Source of the DNA: Typhlomys cinereus
Lineage: Eukaryota > Chordata > Mammalia > Rodentia > Platacanthomyidae
Length of the DNA: 64,000 nucleotides
Assembly: GCA_023101885.1 (NCBI GenBank)
Contig: JALPQD010000160.1
Coordinates: forward strand, 248,001 to 312,000
Direction: 5' to 3'
Made by a program: the position numbers and the translations under genes. The notes under the pieces were generated by a model. It saw only the letters and a list, made by a program, of their open reading frames with translations. It searched no databases and was not told the DNA's origin. Shown here one piece after another: positions 31,827-64,000 of the stretch. How positions within the stretch are numbered: the stretch's first letter is position 1; each line of letters opens with the position of its first letter.

Positions 31827-31994
31827 GAAAGTGAATTGCTGAGTTAGTTTTATATTATACTATTTCATGAAGGATGTGTGGCCTCTCATGTTTTCGACAT
31901 TTTGAATACCGGCTGTAGTGGCTACATAATATATCAACTGAAGTAGGATAGTATATTAATTTTATTATTTGACTCTTCTGGAATTAAACAAAAC

Positions 31995-34900
31995 TAAGCC
32001 AAAAGTAATTATTTTTTATTTCAACTCTATAAAGTATACAACAGGCACTCTGCAATTACAGCTGCAGGAAAAATACAGAGCAAATCAAAGCAGGTTAAGT
32101 TTATGAAAAAGTTTTTAATCTACATCAAAAGAGTGCAAGTGGTCAATGACCATTTGATGACAGTTTGTCGCATTCTAACAAAGAACTCTTTCATGTAGAA
32201 CAAATTGTAAGAGGACAGTCAAATAACCATGGTGGTAAGAATACAAAAGAACTGACCAGTTGTAAAAACATCATACAATGAAATCAACTTGATAGATGAT
32301 GCTTAAAGAAATCTCTTTACTCAGAAAGCCCAAACCTCTGAGCAATGTTCAAGGTCCCAGAGCTCTGTCTGCTGATGCCAGGGCAGAAAGAGAGGAGGGC
32401 CAACAACATACTTTCTAAGCTTTGCTTTCAAGGTCTGTTGAAAACTTGCCTCATAAATGATTTGCGTATACGAGAACTCAGAGAAAGCATCCTGTTTTGT
32501 TGAGTGGTGCACCAAGGTGCATGTTCATCATTGGTTTCCTAAACGAGGTTTGGTTAGCAGTCATTTCCAATTTTTCTTTTGGGTTGGTAATGGAGTCTAT
32601 AAAATGAGCTATGTTAGAACTTGACTGCACTATTTTTTTATTTACTGAATCTGCACAGCTTAGCAAAACAGGAATACCTGTATACAGACTGAGAGTATGT
32701 CATAGATGAATTTGACCTGCACATACATTTATACATTTCACAGAAATGACGCTGTATCTCATTAACAGATACACAGCTCTGGTACATTTGACAGAAATAA
32801 GATAACAACTTCATCATTTCCGGAGTTCATCAATATTATATAATAAAGGCTTATAAATCGTTAGCAGAAAGAACTGTAAAACGCAGCAAGCTAAGAAAGG
32901 ACAACATTTTGAGGTGTGTTTGTCTTTGTCATGCAGCATAACACCAAATTTGTTTTTAATAAGATGCCATGAATTTAAGGCACTTGCAACAATGCCAGAT
33001 AGCCAGGTCATGTTCTAAACTATGGGACAGATGTGGAACAGGACTGTGGACATAATTTTCAATAATACCAACAATTATGACATTAATTCAAGTCTACTTG
33101 GACCTAAAAAATTATCCAATACAAATAAAATGAAATAATAATGCTGTGAAACACTAAAAAAGTTATATGTACCACAAAATATCACACAAAAATATCTATT
33201 TACATAAATATTTGTTGTGGTCCTATTATGGAAGAAAATGTCTTCATGGATAATGCACAGATCTTTTATGTTGTAACAAATTGGTTCTGATACCCTTGTG
33301 TTCAAAATGGTAGCTGACTTCTTCAAGTTCATCATCAGTTCTGTCACTTAGAAATGAAATGAGAAAAATTCAGACTCTCAGATTGTATTTTACATGTGCA
33401 ATTCACATGTGTACTTCATATTTTAATTTAAAAATATAATGGGTAAAGACTATATCAGAACAAATGTTACGTGAATTGAATTCATGTTTTAATAACAGAA
33501 GAGATAATAAATATAAAAATAAATTTTAATGATTTTCTCAAATGTATTCAGTCTACGGAAATATTATGATGTTCCTTCCTTGGCAGTTTTCAGTGTGCTG
33601 AGACACACAGAAAGCCCTATGTCCCATACTCAAACATTAACAAGAAAGTCAGTTAGCAAATCAAACAAGTTGGCACTATTCAAATTTATCCAGATGGTCT
33701 TAAGTGCAAGAACAAAAGAGGGGCATGGTGAATTCAAAAAGAAAGTGAGATGGACTTCATGAAGCTGACTGTGAGTTATAGCCCTAGTGTCTTCTTTAAG
33801 ACAATATTTCAACCCTTAAAATTCAGTGTTGATACTCGAATGAATGTTTTCTGTTAGCAATTCTTGGAAGATATAGTTCACCTTCATGTTATTGTATTGT
33901 GTTTTGGTGAGTGCTTTAGACATTCTAGTGCAATGCTGTGGGTGAAACGCATAAAGATGTGGCACAATTGAACAACCTATGGTTGTTTTGTACCGAATGC
34001 TACCTCTTCCTTCCCCGTAGAGCACGTATACACAGGGGTTGTCTTAGACTTGAACCAGATTTCCAAAATTGACTGACAGTGATAATTTCAGGGAAACTTG
34101 GGGGATATCTGAAAAGTTGTAGCTGCAGATTCACTTTACTAGGGACAAGGTTAACTTAATAATCTGGCAAGCCTTTAGCATGTCTAGACCACACTATCTT
34201 TTAAGAAAAGGCATTGAACAGTGATGGTTGCATTAGACAGTATTTTCAAATCTATTGAAAAGTTAACCTTCTGATATAGCTAGATTTCAGTTTGGTGTGC
34301 TTAATTTTACATTCTCTAATTTGTAGAGCTCATTGGATATCTTGGGGGAATAGATCATTCTTAAGAAACTGATTGTGAAGGAGGAAAAACTTAAATGATA
34401 CAATAAGGAATTCTCAACTGAATTTTATTCTAATTTTACATAATCTAAATTTTATCCTCTAACTTTATCCTCCAAGTGTTTCTAGAATACTAAGCTTTGC
34501 TAAGATAGCATATTTTAAGGTAGTTTTGAGTATGAAAATTTGAAACAAACTCTATAAAGTTATTTGACTAGGCTGTAAAGATGTAGTGGACATATTTCTA
34601 AAGAAATATTTATAATAAATTAAAATAAAATCTAAAGAAGAAAAAGCAAACCTTTATTCACATACAGTTGCAAATCAGGTTGTCATCTCAGAAGATTGTA
34701 CATTTGTCCATGTTGGTTTAATCACACCTGAGCAGGAACTGTTTTCAGAGACTCTGCTCTTATGACAGCTAATAGAAGTCAACTGGCCTGCCAAAAATGT
34801 GCTCAGTATAATTTGTGATTCTTTTTCTTATGTAGAAAAAGACAATGAATTTGAAATCTTCAAATCTAGTCTTTTCTACCTAATGTGAAATTTCAGCCTT

Positions 34901-36283
34901 ATGACATCTCAATTCTATTAGGTGAAATTTATTTTTAAGAAATCAGTTCCTGGTTTCTTCTCCAAACTCTTCCTACTTTGATAAATATCACCTTATTCAA
35001 GAGAAGATACCCAATACCTTTGATAATTTCCAGTCTATTAACTACAATGCTTTTGAATTTGTGCTTTCGTGTTTACTTATTTATATTTATTTATTGTCTT
35101 TTGTTTTGGTTCAGGCCTAAGACAAGAAACTAGTTCAAATACATTTTTAATGACCTTTCTCTATGAAACCTGGACTATGATCTAAAAGTGACATCTGACA
35201 GGAGTTTGGTTTAATAAATTTAGTGAAAATGCTTGAGTCTCTGGCTAGACATGTAATGATGGGAATCTGTGTCATCTCTTCAGACACTGACATTACAGAT
35301 GAACGATATACATAGCACCTATAGAGTTTTCATTTTTGTTTTTGGATGGGTCTTCATTCCTCCCCACCCTATTCCCCCTGGCCCCAAGGGTTTATTTTTA
35401 TAAAAGGGACTAATTTTAAGCCTCACTTTGAGGACAGGTTAGGTAATAAACAAAACCAATTGGCTGCTAGTCATTTCCAGGACCATCTTTAAGCACAATT
35501 TTTTTTTAAAACATATGAAATGGTTTTGTGAATTCCCCTTTTCCTACTTTTTCTTGCCAGTTTCTCAAAAAGAAACAAACTATTACCATGCAGTTGTTTT
35601 TTTTCAATCCTCTGAAAATGCAAATATGCCTGCAAAAAACCATAGCAGTTGTGCTTTGATCATATCAATTTTTAAAATCTGTCAGAAAGAAAAGGTAACA
35701 TTCAGCTCTGTCATCAGCATTGCTGGAAAAGGAAATAGTGAAACTTCTAGCACTGGGTTGACATGGACTCTGTGACCCACAGATGTGTGGTCCTCTTTGT
35801 ACGATATATATACACCGGCTTGCAGCAATAGATTTCACAACTTTCCCTTGAAGAAAGGGAACAGCCCAGGTTCCATATCATAGTCATCAATCGTACCAAA
35901 TATATTACTCTTTCATCTTGGTAATTCTAGCAGGATACAGACTCTTCTACTAGATTAAAGTATTTCCTACAGTCTTTCAAAATATAATCAGAGCAAAGCA
36001 AGATTGTTTGCAACAATAGAAAACATCATTTTACTGGTGAAAGGCTTTGCTTCAGGACCACCATGTCAACTGCTATTTTAGGTTCAAACAGAAAACATGT
36101 GAAGAGCACTATTGTCATCTAAGCAATAAGTCCTAATGCCACTGTAGTTACTGGAGCAGCATCGATCAAAGGCATCATGGTGACCCCGAGCACTAATCTT
36201 CTCTCTTTCCCTCAAGTTTGCTGGCAGCTGTGTCTCAGAAAAAAGCTGTCTTCAGCAAGGCAGAAGCAGGTAAGAGAAATACA
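31995..36283 (-). other. PRKG1: PRKG1 3' UTR (inferred, long)
   Basis: The roughly 4.3 kb after the PRKG1 stop codon contains no recognised interspersed repeat, unlike everything around it, which suits a long constrained 3' UTR. AATAAA on the sense strand occurs at 35396-35391, near 35090, near 34655 and lastly at 32020-32015, so several alternative ends are possible. Transcript evidence is lacking. Confidence 0.5.
32015..32020 (-). terminator. PRKG1: Candidate distal polyadenylation signal of PRKG1
   Basis: AATAAA on the minus strand, the last canonical hexamer before the sequence turns into L1 and spacer. Confidence 0.4.
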
Positions 36284-57693
<21,410 letters not shown>

Positions 57694-58969
57694 TCATATT
57701 AACAGGTGACATTGTTATTCTGAAATTCACAGATGCATGGAGTATCTAAATGAACCCTAACTACAGCATCAGGGGAGATCTTTGCTAGAGCTGCAGAGGC
57801 TACAACCCATGATGTACAACCACCTGCAATCTCATGGTACTGAATCAAATGTTTGCCAAGAAGCTTCATTCCAACTTAAAGGTGTATCAGAGCCTCATTG
57901 CATGTTTCATTTTATTTCATAATGTGTTTGGGAATGTCTACTTTTTCTCCATCAACCAAAAAGGTAAAAAAAAAAAAGTAATGCTACTTTCTTGTTCAAT
58001 TTAACCCACCTGTTATTGGCAAAGTAAGATCATATGTGCCTTTTTGTGTTTTTCATAGCCTTAGTACACAAACATTTCTAGAGTTGTTATGTTCAGTGAT
58101 TGGTTCTTCTCCCTATTGAGACTATAGACGTGAACGTAAAAAATTATTTAATCCTTTTTTCACGTTGCAATTTTTCTCTTCTACCCAGTTTAAAAATTAA
58201 ATGATAGCAAGTTTTTTTCAAAGGATTTTAACCTTTTGTCCTCAATTTGCGTAACAGCATAATCTCCTTTGATTTCAGCTCTTACTCCCAGCTTTATTAG
58301 TCAAAAGCATGTACAGCGAGCTTGACCCTGCTTCAGCCTCTGCCACTCTCTGTGGCGCGGAGGAGTCCGGATCCTCCAAGTGTGTGAGACTGGCTGCAGG
58401 TGGGTGTTCATTTTATTAGAAATCCAGTTGTAGGATGGGGAAAGGATGTAGCAGAGCTAATTGGCTAATAGCAGTCAAGGAGTTATCATTGAGGGCTCTC
58501 AAGCAGTAGAGCCTCCACACTGAACAGCCCACATTGCTCAGAACTGATGAAAGTTTTAGAGAAACCTTCTGGCAAGGTGATTGATTTGTTTTCAACTGAA
58601 GCACAGCTCTGTCCTCTTGAGGTTCGAATTCTCCACTTCATCTGTAAGGCAATGGATCTTAAGTGCCTCACCCATGCCATACCCACACGCTGACATTGGA
58701 TCCAACTGGGAAGATGTTAATATGGAAAGTTTCTTAAGAAGGGATATGAGGATACTTCAGATAAACTGAATTTAGGTTTGATGTCACCACTCGTAGATCA
58801 GTAAGTCAAGCTAAAGGGAAAAAAATGGATGCTTGAAAATGTGTGTTAACTGCCATAGACTCTCCCACTTGTCTATCTTTTAAACAGAATAGTGTGGTAC
58901 ACATGAATTGAGTTGTAGTTCATAATTAAACACAAATGAGAAAACTCATTTTCAAAAGAAATCTGGAGG

Positions 58970-59160
58970 CTGGGTGAGAGGGTGCAGCAGGTAAGGCAGC
59001 TGCTTGCAAACTTGAAGACCCAGGTTCAATTCCCAGAAGCCTATGTGGTAGAATAGAAGAGACTTCTGAAAGTTGTCCTGTGACCGCTACCCTTGTGCTA
59101 TAGGATACAGTACATAGCACACAGCTTCCCTCCTCCTCTCTCTCTCAAGTAAATATAATT
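58970..59160 (+). mobile_element. tRNA-derived SINE (B2/ID type), diverged
   Basis: AGGCTGGGTGAGAGGGTGCAG, CCAGGTTCAATTCCCAGAAG (good B-box) and a CT-rich tail ending AAGTAAATATAATTAA. Confidence 0.7.
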
Positions 59161-60394
59161 AATCTGGACAGAAAAATAGAATGACAAAGGAATTGTGTGC
59201 TATTTATATTTGCAAAATTCCCAAGAAAAAGACCATCCTATTCTCCCAGAGTTATGCTTGTGCAGTTCAATGATCTAATGTTAAAATTACCATTTTTACT
59301 TATGACACAGATTTTCCTCCACCTTTTCACAGGATAGTAGAAGAGTAGAATGCAGGATCATGAGTCTGGATTCCAATCTGCCTGTACTTCTATCTCACAG
59401 TCTTAAGCTCACTCCTAACTGTTCTGAATCCTAGATCTTTCCAAAAACAAAAGCAGCTACTGCACAGAGTGATCATGATCTAAACGGGATCATGCTACCA
59501 ATTTGGCATTTATTAGTAGTTTTCTATTCGCATTCTTTCCATGCCCAGAAACCTATGCAAAATAAAAAATCAACTTCGCTTTTGAAACTACTGCCTTCGT
59601 AGAGAATCAAACTAAATTATATAAAAAAGTTATCATATATTGCCCATACATACAGAGCTACCAGGTGGCAGACCAAGTTCATATTTAGTATTTTGAGGGT
59701 CAAGCTACTTCTGTATGCACAACTTTTCTTCAGGTAAATACTGAAAGGAAATGAAAGTGTAATGGTTAATGTTTTACAGTTCAGAATTTAATGAATGATG
59801 CTAACTTTAGGCTGTCAATGGGACAAAACTCACCCATGTACTTAATGTTCCTCTATACTTGATATGTACCATGAAAGACCAATTAAAGTTTTGCTATCAT
59901 TTTATTGGTCATTTATGGTGGCCTCAATGAATTATCAGTGATTTGGGACACTTGATTTCCTGAATTATACAAGAAATCATAGTGGATAGAAAGGTAATGG
60001 GACCATCAGGTGACTGATAACTTGAGAGGCAAACCAAAGTTAAACAGATCACCACAAGAAAGTCTTGCTCTCTGAGAGAAACCCCACAAGTTCCTTAATA
60101 CATAGCACTTGTTTAGATTTTCCACTCACAGAATCAGAGCTCCTAAGGATAACTGGATGTTCAGATTTTTAGATTAACTCTCTGAATAAAGTTCATGTTC
60201 ATGTTCATCAGAAATAGTCTGACAAATCACAAAGGCCACCTCAACATCGATCCTATCTGAAAAAAATGGGGAAGAGTCTAAACATCTACTATTAGGGGCT
60301 TGAAAAATAAATGTGACTATGTCCATGCAAGGCAGCTATGAAACTGATGTTAGAATTATAGTTAACGTCTGTGAAAGAGTCCGCTCGAGAACAT

Positions 60395-60515
60395 GCAGCT
60401 AAGCCCAGTGCAGTGGGGCTTATCTGTATTCCTAGCTATTGAGAGATGAAGCAAGAGAAGACTTGAGCCCAGGAATGGCGGACAACCTGCATGATATAGC
60501 CAGACCTTGTTTTAA
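60395..60515 (+). mobile_element. 7SL-derived SINE, diverged
   Basis: AAGCCCAGTGCAGTGGGGCTT, TATTCCTAGCTATTGAGAG and GACTTGAGCCCAGGAATGG follow the Alu/B1 left-arm order. Confidence 0.65.
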
Positions 60516-62239
60516 TGATTATCTGACATTGGGGTATTTATTAACTTTCAAAATTTTGGACTTGGAGGTAATTTTTTCTCATTACGAATATTCAAATTTG
60601 TATATGCTTTTGTATTTATGTACACAGAATTTATGTACATGAAAAACAGAATTACAGTTGACATTTAAATAATTCTCCAGTGATGCAATTCGTTAATGCA
60701 TGGTACTGATATAATTAATATTAATATTTATAATTTATAATAATATTATAATTTATAATTAATATTTTTAACTAAACCAAAAACATTTCTGTGTAAAAAA
60801 TATTAGTTATAGCTAGTATGTATTTCGTGATTCCATAGTGTATTTGCACATGAGTACATTCTGCTTACATCTATAACTAAAATAAATTTATGAAGGGACT
60901 TGAAGTTTTTGGGCATGTTCAAGATGATTTCCCCTTAGGAATACTTCCAGTTAGCAATTGTTTTTAAACTTTTAATTGCTTGATTTTGTTATAATTAACA
61001 TTTAGCTTTTAAAACAACTACTCAGATATGTGGCTCTTGGTATTTATTGTTGGTTCAGGTGAGTCTCTAGTGGCTTTTAAATAACATTGTTTCCTGAAAT
61101 GCAAATGTATAATTGTTACTTATTAAGCATGATATTGTAACCTATAGTATGTTGCTAAATAAACTTTTACCTTGTAGTGATTATTAAAATTGATACTTAC
61201 ATTCACTATATCTTCCTTTATCAAGCAATTTAATTTTCTGTCTCTCATCAAAGACTTTGATTTCTATGTGTAACCTCACAAATATAAAGAAATATTCTGT
61301 GGATCAGTTGAAAACCTGTCTTCATGTTTCACGAAAAATCTCATATCGCTCAATTTATCTGTAATCATAACTAGCTCTCACCTAAATGGAGTAGTGTATA
61401 ACATATTGACCCTCAATTTCTCTTCTTGATCGACCTTGAAGGCTTAAAATGAGTTGAAATGAAATATAGAAAATCTTATGTTGAAAAATTCAGCTATTTT
61501 TCTGATAGAACCTTTGGGAAAGATTTTACATATTATTAAGAAATTGGGACTTGATATGATCTTAACCAAATCTAAATTTTCTCATTTATTCTCTCCTCAA
61601 ACTTCACTCAGACATTTAAAAGGATACAAAAACTTCTCTCTATTGTTTTCATGGTTCAAAATACTGTTCTCAAGATTTTATATAGACATAAATGGACTTC
61701 AGTTAAGTAGTTAATCAAGTATTCACTGGTCTTGGCTTATGCTAGCTCAATTTATGAAAAAATAGTTCCATTAAGTGCTTAAAGTGTTTGTCAGGATGGA
61801 TACAGAATGCAAAGTTTTAGTGATGATAGAGCAGATGTTGTTTTTGGTTTCATTTCTTTATTTGAACTCCTCTTGGCAGAAATGGTCACTCCACTTTCAA
61901 AATAAAGCCATAACCTAAGGACTTAGGGTTTAGGAATAGAGCCATCTGGGTGACAGTGTCACTTATTCATGGACTGTCAGAATTTCCAGGGAATAAACAG
62001 AAATCTTAAGAAGTAAATGATGGTGTAAAAGCACTAATATTAAAATAAAATAGGAAACTTTGAAGAACATGACAGCAGAGGAAGTCCAGAGTCCATTCCT
62101 AAGTCCAATTGGTCCAGAGTCCAATCGGTAAATTCTTTTCTCTCAGTGAGAGATAGATTAACCAAGGAAAGTCAGAACCACAACTTAAGTTAAAAAGGGT
62201 TTCAAGAAATTTTGTATTGCGCTTTCAATAATGGAGATA

Positions 62240-62350
62240 TGAAATAAAGAGAGAGAAAAAAAGAGAGGAAAGGGACAGGCAAAAAGAAGGAGAAAGGGAG
62301 GTAGAAGAGAGAGAAAGACAGTTTTCCAAAAAAAAAAAAAAAAAAAAAGA
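62240..62350 (+). repeat. Purine-rich tract with poly(A)
   Basis: AGAGAGAAAAAAAGAGAGGA-type sequence followed by about 20 consecutive A at 62328-62348. Confidence 0.85.
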
Positions 62351-64000
62351 AAATGACAGTTACACCTACAGAGGGAGGGGAAGTGCTAAGAGAGTACAGG
62401 ACAAACTTCTCAGCACTCACCAGGAGTAGCTAACAGACATTTTAAAAAGACCTGTGTTGGTTTAATGACTAGGTACCCCTGGAGATAAAGTCCTCTTGAA
62501 TTGAACTGAACACCCCAAATAATGAATCAGATGAAATTCTAAAGACTTGAGAAGAATGATTAGAAGAAAGTTCCAGGAAACCAAAGGAAGATGAATTATC
62601 TGAACTAATTCAGAGAGGCTACAAACAGCTCAGTGATTTAAAGTCAATGTTGGATAGTAAATTGGAATCGATAAAGAATAGAAATATTTAAATAACAAAG
62701 TCTTAGAAACAAAAAAGTCAGTTAAAATAACAAACTCACCAAATGGAATGGATCAGACAGAAAAAAATAGTAATTTAAAGATCACATCGATGAATTATAC
62801 TCTTAACATAATGGCAAAAACAAATTAAAAGGAAAATACCAACAGGACATGTGATATCCATGGGACACCATTAAGAGGAAAAAAATCTATGAGTCATTTG
62901 CACAGAAAAAGGAGAAAGCATACAAACTGAAGGCATAAAAATATATTCAATAGAATCGTAGTAGTAAATTTCCTGAATTTAGCGAGGGAGTTGGCCTTAT
63001 ATTGCAAGAAGTATTTGAGTACCAAACAAAGACCAGAAGGGAACTTCCTTCATGTTATGGTATAATTAAATCACTACGTATATAGAACAGGGGACCAATA
63101 CTGAAGCTACAAGAGAGAAGTACCAGTCACATACAAAGGAAAACCTATCAGCATAAGAGCACATTTCTCAATTTAAAAAAAGCCATGAAAACACGGAATG
63201 ATGTACTTTAAGCTCTGAAAGGTAATAACTCTTAACTAAGATCACTATAGTTAGCAAAACAACCTTTCAAAACTGAAAGAAATAATGACTTTCCATGATA
63301 AACACAAACTGAAGGAATTCATGATGATTAAGCCACTGCTACATAAATATGAAGAGAAAGAAAAGCACACTCATGAAGCTACAGGAATGAATCAACTGCT
63401 CTAGAAGCATATGTCAGCAAATGAGCACAAGAAAAGTAGCAAACAGTAATACTCCTTCATTCTCTTCAATAATGCAATGACATGGATTTCACTTCAACCT
63501 GATAACATAGATAACAACAATACCAAAACTCATCAACAGACAGGTTATTCAGAACAGTAACAAATCAACAAAGAAACAACAAAATTAAATGTCAACATGC
63601 ATAAAGTGGACTTACAGATATTACATAGTATTCCACCCAGATACTGCAACATAATACTTTTTTTTCAGCAGCCTATGGATGTTTCTCTAAAAAATAATTA
63701 TTTTTCTTTCAAAACCAATGGAATAAAACTGTAAATCAACAGAGAGAGAAATTAAAGAATACTCACAAACTTATGAAGAGTGAACAAGGACTATCAAGCA
63801 AAAACTATCATTGAAGAAATCAGGAGGGAAACAAAATAAGTATTAGAATAAAATGAAATGAAAACACATAGAACTTGTGTGATATGATGAAAGCTGTTCT
63901 AAGAAGGAACATAATTATAAATGCCAACACTGAAAAATTCAAAAAAAGTCCTAGACAAAGTGATATAACCTCAAGAAAAACTCAAATCCCAAATTAGCAC

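Overview
The window is mammalian nuclear DNA, almost certainly from a rodent. It has split genes with GT-AG introns, LINE-1 elements with target-site duplications, tRNA-derived SINEs of rodent type, B1/B4/ID-like repeats and many (CA)n/(GA)n microsatellites. The dominant SINE (a roughly 270-base tRNA-headed element) and the L1 3' end are not ones I recognise from mouse or rat. A non-murid rodent, for example a jerboa or jumping-mouse relative, is my guess but is not proven by the sequence. No prokaryotic, phage or CRISPR content was seen.

Two protein-coding genes are present, both on the minus strand. The first in transcription order is the 3' end of PRKG1 (cGMP-dependent protein kinase I). 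Its last eight coding exons lie between 57648 and 36284, followed by a probable long 3' UTR reaching about 32 kb. They encode 295 residues, matching residues 377-671 of the 671-residue I-alpha isoform. About 21 kb downstream comes a complete four-exon DKK1 gene (CDS 10634 to 8288, 266 codons plus stop), with a TATA box, CpG island and TCF/LEF-type sites. The order PRKG1 then DKK1 on one strand matches the known mammalian synteny. The 21-kb spacer is inflated by a near-full-length L1 of about 5.6 kb.

Layout by region: 0-7.7 kb is downstream of DKK1 and consists of L1 3' ends, a SINE and a hAT-like repeat. 7.7-11 kb holds DKK1. 11-17 kb is upstream regulatory sequence, with a large near-perfect inverted repeat (12.8-14.0 kb) and an unassigned CpG-rich block carrying a strong CTCF-type motif (15.8-16.3 kb). 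18-20 kb is SINEs and microsatellites. 20.4-25.9 kb is a degraded L1 with ORF2, ORF1 and a tandem-monomer 5' UTR. 26-32 kb is spacer with a second large inverted repeat (29.2-30.0 kb). 32-57.6 kb is the PRKG1 3' end, whose introns hold SINEs, short L1 insertions and one twin-primed (5'-inverted) L1. 57.6-64 kb is PRKG1 intron or further upstream sequence with no recognisable exon.

I did not find a new protein system. The most unusual structural signal is a set of inverted duplications at several scales: two arm pairs of about 160 bp with small interiors, two adjacent hairpins sharing one loop, and one perfect 11-bp hairpin. The retroelement record is also informative, including a twin-primed L1, a 75-bp L1 insertion, a SINE head fused to an L1 promoter and a 250-bp L1 promoter monomer.
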